In this document: one piece after another, positions 1 to 8,059 of the stretch
How positions within the stretch are numbered: position 1 is the first letter of the stretch
Layout: every line of letters starts with the position of its first letter
Assembly (NCBI GenBank): GCA_041649275.1
Contig: JBAZNL010000001.1
Span: forward strand, 186,001-250,000
Direction of reading: 5' to 3'
DNA: 64,000 nt
Origin: Candidatus Izemoplasmatales bacterium
GTDB taxonomy: Bacteria; Bacillota_I; Bacilli_A; Izemoplasmatales; Hujiaoplasmataceae
Notes under the pieces: model-generated
The model's database searches: none
Told to the model about the DNA's origin: nothing
Seen by the model: the letters and a program-made list of their open reading frames with translations, nothing else
Position numbers and translations under genes: made by a program

Positions 1-845
1 TTCGACTTCGTCCCGAGCGTCGGACCGATGATCACCCGCGTGCCGTGCTTCTTCAGGTAGTCGACGATCAGATGGCCTTCGGTGGCGTGCTCGATCGTCG
101 CGGAAAGGCCGAACTCCTCGATGATCCGGATCGCGGTGACGATGTCGTCCTGCTGGTGGGCATGGATCTTCACCGGCAAACCTTCGAAGACGCGTGCAAG
201 CGACTCCCACTTGATGTTGAACTCGGGCTTGACGGCGTCCGGATTGGTCTGGACGTCCTTCTGGTACTTGTCCTTCTTCGCCTTGTATTCGCGCGCCTTC
301 ACGAGCGCATCGCGGATCAGCGCCGCCGATCCCATCCGGGTCGTCGGCGTCTGGCTCTTCCCGCTGTAGACGCGCTTCGGATTTTCGCCGAGCGCCATCT
401 TCATCGCCGATTCGGGAACGATCACCATGTCGTCGACGGTCGTCCCGCAGGTCTTCATGACGGTGAAGGTGCCGCCGATCACGTTGCCCGATCCGGGTCC
501 GGTCGAGACCGTCGTGACGCCCGCCTCGAGCGCTTCGCGGAAGGCGACGTCCTGCGGCTTGACCGCATCGATCGCCCGGAGTTCGGGGAACACCGGGTTG
601 GTCATCTCGTTGCCATCGGACCCCTCGAAGCCGATCGACTCCTCGAACATGCCGATGTGGCAATGGGCGTCGACGATGCCGGGAGTGACGTAGCGCCCGG
701 CGGCGTCATAGACCTCCGCAGCCTCCGTGGGAAGGGTGCCGGGATCCCCGACGGCGGCGATTTTCGTCCCTTCGACGAGGATGTCGGAGAGGACGTAGTT
801 GCGGTCGGCCATGCCGACGAGGTACGCGTTCCTGATCAGGATCAT
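1..845 (-). CDS. Amidohydrolase family protein (C-terminus outside window)
   Basis: Reading the minus strand from the ATG at 845 gives about 281 codons with no stop before the window edge. The product opens MILIRNAYLVG, typical of the small beta domain of metal-dependent amidohydrolases. The metal-binding HxH appears as DAHCHIG near residue 60, and later metal-ligand stretches appear as IHAHQQDD and IEHATEGH. The family hydrolyses C-N bonds in cyclic amides or related compounds; I cannot assign the substrate. The start lies 1 nt after the stop of the M20 amidohydrolase gene and follows an AGGAGG-like site inside that gene's end, so the two are translated as a pair, perhaps for related N-acyl or amide substrates (inference). 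The 3' end is missing, so its length cannot be compared with the family. Confidence 0.85.
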   Translation of the reverse strand, partial: MILIRNAYLVGMADRNYVLSDILVEGTKIAAVGDPGTLPTEAAEVYDAAGRYVTPGIVDAHCHIGMFEESIGFEGSDGNEMTNPVFPELRAIDAVKPQDVAFREALEAGVTTVSTGPGSGNVIGGTFTVMKTCGTTVDDMVIVPESAMKMALGENPKRVYSGKSQTPTTRMGSAALIRDALVKAREYKAKKDKYQKDVQTNPDAVKPEFNIKWESLARVFEGLPVKIHAHQQDDIVTAIRIIEEFGLSATIEHATEGHLIVDYLKKHGTRVIIGPTLGTKS

Positions 846-846
846 G

Positions 847-2034
847 TCATTCTTCCTCCTTCGGATGATGGGAACCGTGGATCACGACGCCGGCGAGGAC
901 CGCGGCTCCGGAGAGGAGCGCGCCTTCGTCGACGTTGAAGCGGGGATGGTGCAGGCCGTAGCCGGTGTCTTCGCCGGCGCGGGTGCCGAGCCAGGCGATG
1001 CAGCCGGTCCGATGGGCGATGTACTTCGAAAAGTCCTCGGCGCCCATCGACGCCTTCGGAATGTCGACGAAACGGTCTTCGCCGAGCAGGCAGCCGGTGA
1101 CCGCGCGCATCCGCGCGGCCGGTTCGGCGGCGTTGACCGTCGGATCGTAACCGTATTCGTAATGGTAGTCGTAGCTGCCGCCGCGCATCGCCGTCACGCC
1201 TCGCAGGACGTCCTCGATCCCTTGCTTCATCCTCTCGCGGACGGTCTCGTTGAAGGTCCGGACGGTGCCTTCGAGGAAGGCTGAGGCGGGGATGATGTTG
1301 TGGGTCGTGCCGGCATGCACCTGCGCGATCGTGACGACGGCGCTCTCGGTCGGGTCGAGCGTACGCGAGACGAGCGCCTGGAGCGCCGTCACGACCTCGG
1401 CCTGCATCAGGATCGGATCGACCGAGAGATGCGGGTAGGCGGCGTGCGCGCCGCGACCGTGGAGGGTGATCCGGATCGTGTCGGCGGCGGCCATCGCCTC
1501 GCCGGTCTTGATCGCGATCGTCCCCGACGGGTAGGCGGGGCTGACGTGGAGGGCGTAGAAACACTCGACGTCGTCCAGAAGACCCGAGGCGACGATGCCG
1601 TCGGCACCGCCGGGGGAGGGTCCCTCCTCCGCCTCCTGGAAGATCAGCCTGACGGTGCCCTTCCAGAGTCCGCGATGGTCGTTCAGAAACTTCGCGGCCG
1701 TCAAAAGCATCGCCGTGTGCGCGTCGTGACCGCACGCGTGCATCCGGCCGTCGACGGTCGAACGGTACTCGAGTCCGGCGTTCTCCTCGAGCATCGGCAG
1801 CGCGTCCATGTCGGCGCGCAGACCGACGACGGGACCGGACCCGTTCTCGAGAATGCCGAGAAGCGAGTTCTTCCCGACGTGTGGGGCGACGGCGATGCCC
1901 GCCGCCCGCAGCTCGGCGGCGACGAAATCGTGCGTCGCGCGGACGCCGAAGCCGCACTCCGGATGCGCGTGGATGTGCCTTCGGATGCGGATCAGGTCCT
2001 GTTCATAGGGCAGAAAGTCGTTGTAGGACGGCAT
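847..2034 (-). CDS. M20 family metallo-amidohydrolase (N-acyl amino acid / hippurate hydrolase type)
   Basis: A 395-residue protein of normal family length. Residues 71-80 (GLRADMDALP) and 99-104 (HACGHD) carry the first metal ligands. E136-E137 in AEEGPSPGGADG carry the catalytic and metal-bridging acids, and GAEDFSKY near the C-terminus supplies the last ligand region. Known members remove acyl groups from amino acids such as N-acetyl, hippurate or aminobenzoyl-glutamate conjugates; the exact substrate is not visible. The start ATG has AGGAG upstream. It lies 4 nt after the radical SAM gene and 1 nt before the truncated amidohydrolase, inside one minus-strand operon. Confidence 0.93.
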   Translation of the reverse strand: MPSYNDFLPYEQDLIRIRRHIHAHPECGFGVRATHDFVAAELRAAGIAVAPHVGKNSLLGILENGSGPVVGLRADMDALPMLEENAGLEYRSTVDGRMHACGHDAHTAMLLTAAKFLNDHRGLWKGTVRLIFQEAEEGPSPGGADGIVASGLLDDVECFYALHVSPAYPSGTIAIKTGEAMAAADTIRITLHGRGAHAAYPHLSVDPILMQAEVVTALQALVSRTLDPTESAVVTIAQVHAGTTHNIIPASAFLEGTVRTFNETVRERMKQGIEDVLRGVTAMRGGSYDYHYEYGYDPTVNAAEPAARMRAVTGCLLGEDRFVDIPKASMGAEDFSKYIAHRTGCIAWLGTRAGEDTGYGLHHPRFNVDEGALLSGAAVLAGVVIHGSHHPKEEE

Positions 2035-2038
2035 TTCG

Positions 2039-2842
2039 TCATCTCCTGTCGTACAGATATCGGATCGTCACGCCGCGCTCCCTCGCGCGGTCGACGATCT
2101 TCTGTCGCATGTCGTTGTACCAGCCCGGTTCCCCGGCTTCGAAGATCGACCGATAGAGCGGGATCAAGTCGGGGCGGACGCGAAGCACGTGGCGGAACAC
2201 CGCCAGCCTGTTTTCGGGATTCTTCAGGTTCAGGGTGTCGAACATCATCGAGTCGACGAAGGGCCCCGCGGCGTCGATCGCCCAAAGCGGATCGGACAAT
2301 TCCGGCAGGATCGGCGCGACGGCGACATAGGTCGGGATTCCCGCCTCGTGGAGCGCGCGCAGCGCACGGATCCGTTCGGACGGCCGGCTCGCGCCGGGTT
2401 CGATGCCCGCGGCGACGTCGTCCGGCATCGACAGCGAGAACCCGACGTCGACCGAACGCATCCGTGCGAGGACGTCGAGGTCGCGTTCGACGAGCGCCGA
2501 CTTCGTCAGGATCGTGACGCGGAGGGCGCTCTCCTCGATCGCTTCGAGGATCGACCGCGTCAGCCGCTCCTCGCGTTCGACCGGCTGGTAACAGTCGGTC
2601 GCGGAAGAGAGGAAGAGCGACTTGGATCCCGTGTTCTTCGGGATGTCGAAGTTCGCGTAGCGCTTGACCTCGACGAGGCTGCCCCACGGTTCGGGGCGCG
2701 CCGGCTGGTCGCCGAGCGTGCGTGCGTAACAGTAGATGCACGCGTGTCCGCATCCCACGTAGGGATTGCACGTGAGGTCGTAGCCGCCGATCCGCGTCGG
2801 CGTCAGGAAGCGCTTCGCCTCAATCCGCCGGATGTCGGGCAT
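2039..2842 (-). CDS. SPL/Rv2578c-type radical SAM protein
   Basis: 267 residues. The radical SAM cluster is C31-x3-C35-x2-C38 within CGHACIYCYA, in the setting NPYVGCGHACIYCYAR typical of the spore-photoproduct-lyase-like radical SAM group. Further family features are FLSSATDCYQPVE, the TILTKS strand and the FSLSMPDD stretch. Members of this group are widespread and mostly uncharacterised; true spore photoproduct lyase has extra conserved features that I do not see, so no DNA-repair role is claimed. The start overlaps the 3' end of the DUF368 gene by 23 nt, with a GGAG about 12 nt upstream, so expression is probably coupled. Confidence 0.85.
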   Translation of the reverse strand: MPDIRRIEAKRFLTPTRIGGYDLTCNPYVGCGHACIYCYARTLGDQPARPEPWGSLVEVKRYANFDIPKNTGSKSLFLSSATDCYQPVEREERLTRSILEAIEESALRVTILTKSALVERDLDVLARMRSVDVGFSLSMPDDVAAGIEPGASRPSERIRALRALHEAGIPTYVAVAPILPELSDPLWAIDAAGPFVDSMMFDTLNLKNPENRLAVFRHVLRVRPDLIPLYRSIFEAGEPGWYNDMRQKIVDRARERGVTIRYLYDRR

Positions 2843-3764
2843 CGGCCGATTTCGCTCCGAGACGGACGATCTGGAGCGACGCGAAGAGGCCGCCCGCGAG
2901 CGTCAGGGCGCCGAAGGCGGCGTCCCAGGGACGGGCGGCGAGATAGGCGAACGGATGCGTGTAGACGGGGGTCTGGTCGAGGAACGCCTCCCCGGTGCCC
3001 GGGTCGCGGATCCAGAGCAGCAGGAAGGCCGCCGAAGCGATCACGAAACCGACGATCGCAAGGTAACTCTGGACCGGGAACCGTTTCAGGAGCGATTCGA
3101 GCAGCCGCGACATCAGGACCACGCCGACGAGCGCGCCGACGGCGAACGGAACCATCACCGAGACGTTGTACCCGAGTGCGGCCGGGTCCGTGAGGTTGCC
3201 GGCGACATTCGAGACGATCGCCGTGTAGTATCCGAGGATGAGGAGAAGCGCCGAGCCGGAGATGCCGGGCGTGATCATCGTCATCGCCGAGATGAACCCG
3301 AGGCCGAAGAGCAGCGGATAGGTCGGGAAGGACGACAGGTCAAAGTAATCCACGGACGACTGCCCGGAGGCGACCTGGAAGGCCGCCATCGCGACGATGA
3401 AGAGGATCGACGCGACGAAGGAGACCCTGCCGGACGTCGTCACGGTCTTCCCGGAAACGTTGTTTCGGAACAGGCTCGGCACGCCCCCGAGGGTCATCCC
3501 GATGAAGAACATGATCGTCACGAAGGAATCGAACCGCAGCGCGAGCGCCATCAGCTTCGCGAAGAGGACGATCCCGAGGACGAGCCCGATGCCGAGCGGA
3601 AGCAGGTAGGCGAAGTTCCTGCGGAAATCCCTGAACAGGTTGCCGAGGGCGTGGACCATCTTGTCGAAGACGCCGAGATAGACGGCGAAGGTGCCGCCGC
3701 TGCATCCGGGGATGGTGAACGAGAAGCCGATGATGAAGCCTTTGACGAGCAGGGTGAGAAACAT
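2820..3764 (-). CDS. DUF368 / PopT-family membrane transporter
   Basis: 314 residues with about eight hydrophobic segments. The N-terminal GFSFTIPGCSGGTFAVYLG is the hallmark DUF368 motif, and a second inverted-repeat-like copy, MTMITPGISGSALLLILGYY, occurs in the middle. DUF368 (PopT) proteins have been implicated in recycling undecaprenyl phosphate across the membrane. That role suggests polyprenyl-linked envelope glycans in this organism (inference). The start ATG is preceded by AGGAGGATCCC. It follows rimO by 9 nt and overlaps the radical SAM gene. Confidence 0.9.
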   Translation of the reverse strand: MFLTLLVKGFIIGFSFTIPGCSGGTFAVYLGVFDKMVHALGNLFRDFRRNFAYLLPLGIGLVLGIVLFAKLMALALRFDSFVTIMFFIGMTLGGVPSLFRNNVSGKTVTTSGRVSFVASILFIVAMAAFQVASGQSSVDYFDLSSFPTYPLLFGLGFISAMTMITPGISGSALLLILGYYTAIVSNVAGNLTDPAALGYNVSVMVPFAVGALVGVVLMSRLLESLLKRFPVQSYLAIVGFVIASAAFLLLWIRDPGTGEAFLDQTPVYTHPFAYLAARPWDAAFGALTLAGGLFASLQIVRLGAKSADARHPAD

Positions 3765-3773
3765 GGGATCCTC

Positions 3774-5081
3774 CTAGGAAGCGGACTCGGCGTCGCCGAT
3801 GAGGTCGTAGCCGATGCTGGTCTTGATCCGGACCGTGGCGACATCGCCGAGCGCGAGCGGCCGCGGCGACTGGAACACGATCGAACCGTCGACGTCGTCG
3901 GGCGCGAACGCGCGACTCCGCCCGTAATAGAAGCGCGAATGGGGGTCATACGCCTCCACGATCGTCTCGTGGAGGGTTCCCGCCTGTGCTTTGTTCTTCT
4001 GGCGAACAATCTTCTTCTGCGCCTTCATGACGGCGTCGAGACGCGCCTGCTTGACGTCCTCCGGAACCTGAAAGGGCATGTCGAAGGCGGGCGTATCCTC
4101 TTCGCGCGAATAGGCGAAGACGCCGAGACGGTCGAATCCGACGGTCTCGACGAAGCGGAGCAGTTCGGCGAAATCGGCATCGGTCTCGCCGGGAAAGCCG
4201 ACGATCAGCGTCGTCCGCAGGGTCGCGTCCGGCATCATCCGCCGGATCTTCTCGAACAGCCCGTAGAGCATCTCCCCGCCGCCGCGGCGGTTCATCCGCT
4301 TCAGGACGGCGTCGCTCGCGTGCTGCACGGGGACGTCGAAGTAACGCGCGACCTTCGGTTCGGACGCCATCGTCCGAAGCAGGTCGTCGTCGATCTCGTC
4401 GGGATAGAGGTAGAGGACGCGGACGATCCGGACGCCGTCGAGACGAGAGAGCCGGACGAGCAGGTCGGACAGGAGCGGCCGGCGGTCGGGCGTGAGGTCG
4501 GTTCCGTAGCGGGTCGTGTCCTGGCTGATCAGGTTGAGTTCCTTCGCCCCGTCGGCGGCGAGCTTCTCCGCCTCGCGGACGACGTCTTCGAACGGACGGC
4601 TCCGGAACCCGCCGCGGATCAGCGGGATCGCGCAGTACGTGCAGCGGTTGTCGCAGCCGTCGGAGAGTTTCAGGTACGGCGTGGCGGGGGAGGTGGCGAG
4701 GATCCGGCGCATGTAGTCGGGAGCGCCGAAGTTGAGCCTGTCGCGCACGAACACGTCGGACAGGATCTTCCCGAACTGCGGATAGTCCTTCACCGTGACG
4801 ATCCGGTCGACGTAGGGCATGTCCCTGCGGATGCGGTCCGCGTAGCGTTCCGCATAACAGCCGCACACGATCAGCTTCTTTCCATAGGAACGCATCTCCT
4901 CGATCGTCTCGACCGCTTCCTGCTTCGCCGATTCGATGAAGCCGCAGGTGTTGACGATGATCGCGTCGCTTTCCGCCGGGTCGGGGACGATCGCGACGCC
5001 GGCGTCCGCGAGGATTCCCATGATCATCTCGGAGTCGACGAGGTTCTTGGCGCATCCGAGCGAGACGACGCCGACCTTCAT
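3774..5081 (-). CDS. rimO: Ribosomal protein S12 methylthiotransferase RimO
   Basis: 435 residues, the usual RimO length. It transfers a methylthio group to the conserved Asp of ribosomal protein S12. The N-terminal MTTase domain starts MKVGVVSLGCAKNLVDSEM (C10, then C46 and the C73/C75 region). The radical SAM cluster is C143-x3-C147-x2-C150 (SDGCDNRCTYC). A C-terminal TRAM domain ends near PLALGDVATVRI. I chose the ATG at 5081 over a longer reading because it makes a perfect ATGA overlap with the manA stop and gives the conserved N-terminus. MiaB and MtaB are related, but the LGCAKNLVDSE start is RimO-specific. Confidence 0.95.
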   Translation of the reverse strand: MKVGVVSLGCAKNLVDSEMIMGILADAGVAIVPDPAESDAIIVNTCGFIESAKQEAVETIEEMRSYGKKLIVCGCYAERYADRIRRDMPYVDRIVTVKDYPQFGKILSDVFVRDRLNFGAPDYMRRILATSPATPYLKLSDGCDNRCTYCAIPLIRGGFRSRPFEDVVREAEKLAADGAKELNLISQDTTRYGTDLTPDRRPLLSDLLVRLSRLDGVRIVRVLYLYPDEIDDDLLRTMASEPKVARYFDVPVQHASDAVLKRMNRRGGGEMLYGLFEKIRRMMPDATLRTTLIVGFPGETDADFAELLRFVETVGFDRLGVFAYSREEDTPAFDMPFQVPEDVKQARLDAVMKAQKKIVRQKNKAQAGTLHETIVEAYDPHSRFYYGRSRAFAPDDVDGSIVFQSPRPLALGDVATVRIKTSIGYDLIGDAESAS

Positions 5082-6049
5082 ACGTCGTCCTCCGCGGGGA
5101 GAAACGCGACCACGATCTCGCATTCGCCGACGACGTCGATGAGACCGACCGAAGACGGGATCACGAAGGCGTCGCCGAACCGGATCGGCCGTCCGTTGAA
5201 GGACGCCGTTCCGGCGACGACGGTCGCCGCGTACCAGCGGCGACGGCGGTTGACGAAGTGGAAGCTGCCGCGGACGGCGAGCTTGCGGACGGTGAAGGCG
5301 TCGGCTTCGACCATCGTGACGATGTCGAACGTATCCGCGAAGTTCACGACGGGGACGGGTTCCGCCGGGACAGCGACGACCGCCAGCGAGGATTCGACGT
5401 GGAGCGCCCGCGGCCTGCCGGAGGCGTCCAGCCGGCCGTAGTCGTAGACGCGATAGGTCACGTCGCTGCTCTGCTGGTTCTCGAGCAGCACGATCCCGCC
5501 GCCGATCGCATGCAGCGTTCCGGCGGGAATGTGGACAAAGTCGCCGCGACGGACGGGGACGGTCCGAAGCAGGCTTTCGAGCGTGCCGGACAGAACCGCG
5601 TCGCGGAGTTCCTCCCGGGTCGTCGCATCATGCCCGAGGACGAGCGTCGCCCCCGGGTCAGCCTCGAGCACGTACCAGCATTCGGTCTTTCCGGACTGGT
5701 TCTCGTGGCGTCGGGCATATTCGTCGTCGGGATGGACCTGGACGCTCAGACGGTCGCGTGCGTCGAGGATCTTGGTGAGCAGCGGAAAGGCCGCGCCGGC
5801 GCGCGGAAACAGCGTCCGGTCGGTCCGATAGAGTTCGGCGAGAGTGCGGCCGGCATGGGGTCCCTCGGCGACCACGGATTCCGATCCGGGAACGGCGGAG
5901 ATGATCCAGGCTTCGCCGATCGGACCGTCCGGTACCGTATCGGGATAGATCGCGGACAGTTTCCGCCCGCCCCAGATGCGTTCCTTGAATATCGGTTGAA
6001 AATACAGCGTATCGTCTTTCGCCACGGCGTCCACCTCGTTCGACATCAT
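5078..6049 (-). CDS. manA: Mannose-6-phosphate isomerase, class I
   Basis: 323 residues, matching the short Bacillus-type ManA. It interconverts mannose 6-phosphate and fructose 6-phosphate. The opening LYFQPIFKERIWGGRKL and the zinc-site residues Q104, H106 (VQVHPDDE) and E123 (GKTECWYV) are intact. The C-terminal half has the expected cupin-like strands. It is the first gene of a six-gene minus-strand operon ending outside the window, with a promoter at 6070-6097. No strong ribosome-binding site is visible upstream of the tandem ATGATG start. Confidence 0.94.
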   Translation of the reverse strand: MMSNEVDAVAKDDTLYFQPIFKERIWGGRKLSAIYPDTVPDGPIGEAWIISAVPGSESVVAEGPHAGRTLAELYRTDRTLFPRAGAAFPLLTKILDARDRLSVQVHPDDEYARRHENQSGKTECWYVLEADPGATLVLGHDATTREELRDAVLSGTLESLLRTVPVRRGDFVHIPAGTLHAIGGGIVLLENQQSSDVTYRVYDYGRLDASGRPRALHVESSLAVVAVPAEPVPVVNFADTFDIVTMVEADAFTVRKLAVRGSFHFVNRRRRWYAATVVAGTASFNGRPIRFGDAFVIPSSVGLIDVVGECEIVVAFLPAEDDV

Positions 6050-6069
6050 GAAGATGTCGTATCGTTTCT

Positions 6070-6097
6070 ATTATACTATCGATCAGGTCCGAACCAA
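6070..6097 (-). promoter_or_regulatory. Promoter of the manA-rimO operon
   Basis: On the minus strand TTGGTT, 16 nt spacing, TATAAT. The -35 box lies at the end of the T-tract of the terminator belonging to the ABC exporter operon. Confidence 0.6.
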
Positions 6098-6125
6098 AGC
6101 AAAAAGAGGATTTGCATCCTCTTCT
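6098..6125 (-). terminator. Terminator of the MarR/ABC exporter operon
   Basis: Minus-strand hairpin AGAGGAT-gcaa-ATCCTCT followed by TTTTTGCTTT, directly after the stop of the second ABC gene. Confidence 0.88.
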
Positions 6126-8059
6126 CACGCCATCGGATTGACGAACTGGCTGTTGTACAGGTCGAAATAGAATCCGCGCTTCTCGAGCAGTTCGCGGTGG
6201 GTCCCCTGCTCGACGATTCGGCCGTTCTCCATCACGAGGATGGTGGAGGCGTTCTTGATCGTCGACAGGCGGTGGGCGATGACGAAGCTCGTGCGGTTTT
6301 GCATCATGAACTTCATCGCGTTCTGAATGTACGCTTCGGTGCGGGTGTCGACCGAGGAAGTCGCCTCGTCGAGGATCAGGATCTTCGGATCGGCGAGGAT
6401 CGCACGGGCGATCGTAAGCAACTGCTTCTGGCCCTGGGAGATGTTCGAGGCGTCTTCGGACAGGACGGTGTCGTAGCCGTGGGGGAGCGTCTCGATGAAG
6501 TGGTCGACGTGCGCCTGGCGGGCGGCATCCTCGATCTCCTCATCGGTGGCGCCGTCCTTCGCGTAGGCGATGTTCTCGCGGATCGTGCCGGAGAACAGCC
6601 ACGTATCCTGGAGCACCATGCCGAACAGGCGGCGCAGCTTCGCCCGCGGCACGTCGCGGTAATCCGTGCCGTCGATCGTGATGCGGCCGGCGCCGATGTC
6701 GTAGAAGCGCATCATCAGGTTGACGATCGTCGTCTTGCCGGCGCCGGTCGGTCCGACGATGGCGATCTGCTTTCCGGGTTCGACGTGGAGGTTCAGATCG
6801 CGGATCAATTCCTTGTCGGCGGCATAGGAGAAGTCGACGTGTTCGAACACGACCTCGCCCGCAAGCTTGTCGGCGTCGAGCGCCGCTTCGTCGAGGTCGG
6901 GATCCTCCTCGGGGGCGTCGAGGAAGCCGAAGACGCGTTCGGCGCCGGCGATCGTCGACTGGAGCGTGTTCATCAGGCTGGCGATGTTCAGGATCGGATT
7001 CACGAAGTTCTTCTGATAGTTGATGAAGATCGTCAGGTCGCCGATCAGAAGCGTGTTCGTGACGCCGGCGATCAGACCGCCGGCGACGATGATCGCGACA
7101 TAGGCGAGGTTCGAGATGAAGTCCATCACCGGACGGATCAACCCGGAGACGAACTGCGCCCCCTGGGCGTCGTTCGCCAGCTGGTCGTTGATCTCCTCGA
7201 ACTCCCGGAAGGAATCCTGTTCCTTTCCATAGAGTTTCACGACCTTCTGCGAGGCGAACATCTCTTCGATGTAGCCGTTCAGATTGCCGAGGTCCTTCGC
7301 CTGCGCGATGAAGCGTTTCTGCGACTTCTTCGCGATCGACGAGGTGGCGATGATGTAAAGCGGCAGCGCGACGAGCGAGACGATCGTGAGCTGCCAGGAG
7401 ATCACGAACATCATCACGAGCACGCCGACGATCGTGAACATGCTGGTGATGATGAAGATCAGGCTCTGCTGCAGCGACGAGGAGACGGTGTCGACGTCGT
7501 TCGAGAAAATCGAGAGGATGTTGCCGGTCTGCTGGCCGTCGAAATAGCGGATCGGAAGCCGTTCCATCTTGTCGCGCATCCGTTCGCGCATCGTCTTCCC
7601 GACGATGTTGGAGACGTAGTTGCCGAGTTGGGCGGCGATCAGGTCGAGCAGGAAGCGGATTCCGTAAAGCACGAGCAGCATGACCATCCATCCGCGTACG
7701 GTGACGTCGGTGATCGAGGTGGCATCCCCCGAGATCACCGACTGGATGTAGTTGATCACGTTCTTCATGTAGAGCGGGGCGATGACGCCGATGATCGTGA
7801 CGGTGATCGAGAGGAGCACCATCGCGACGATCTTCGCGAGATGCGGATGGAGGAAGCGAAGCAGGCGGACCGTGGTCTTCTTGAAATCGCGGGGTTTCTC
7901 TCCGGGTCTGCCGATCATGCCGGGTCCCATCCGGGCGCCGCCTTCATCGCCATGACCGTGTCGCGACCGGGCGTAGCTCTTGCCTCCGGATACGTCGGGG
8001 GTCGGACCGGACGAGGAGGTGATGTTCCGTTCTTGATCCTTCAAGGGTGGCTTCTTCAC
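6125..8059 (-). CDS. ABC exporter half-transporter with intact nucleotide site
   Basis: 644 residues: a ~60-residue Gly/Arg-rich N-terminal tail, six transmembrane helices (about 80-380) and an ATPase domain. The ATPase has Walker A GPTGAGKTT, Walker B LILDEATSSVD with catalytic Glu, and H-loop VIAHRLST. Its signature loop is ISQGQKQ instead of LSGGQ. With the next gene it forms a heterodimeric exporter of the TM287/288 or BmrCD type, exporting drugs or lipids (family knowledge; substrate unknown). The start is a GTG that overlaps the preceding stop as GTGA. It is the last gene of the MarR-controlled operon. Confidence 0.93.
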   Translation of the reverse strand: MKKPPLKDQERNITSSSGPTPDVSGGKSYARSRHGHGDEGGARMGPGMIGRPGEKPRDFKKTTVRLLRFLHPHLAKIVAMVLLSITVTIIGVIAPLYMKNVINYIQSVISGDATSITDVTVRGWMVMLLVLYGIRFLLDLIAAQLGNYVSNIVGKTMRERMRDKMERLPIRYFDGQQTGNILSIFSNDVDTVSSSLQQSLIFIITSMFTIVGVLVMMFVISWQLTIVSLVALPLYIIATSSIAKKSQKRFIAQAKDLGNLNGYIEEMFASQKVVKLYGKEQDSFREFEEINDQLANDAQGAQFVSGLIRPVMDFISNLAYVAIIVAGGLIAGVTNTLLIGDLTIFINYQKNFVNPILNIASLMNTLQSTIAGAERVFGFLDAPEEDPDLDEAALDADKLAGEVVFEHVDFSYAADKELIRDLNLHVEPGKQIAIVGPTGAGKTTIVNLMMRFYDIGAGRITIDGTDYRDVPRAKLRRLFGMVLQDTWLFSGTIRENIAYAKDGATDEEIEDAARQAHVDHFIETLPHGYDTVLSEDASNISQGQKQLLTIARAILADPKILILDEATSSVDTRTEAYIQNAMKFMMQNRTSFVIAHRLSTIKNASTILVMENGRIVEQGTHRELLEKRGFYFDLYNSQFVNPMA

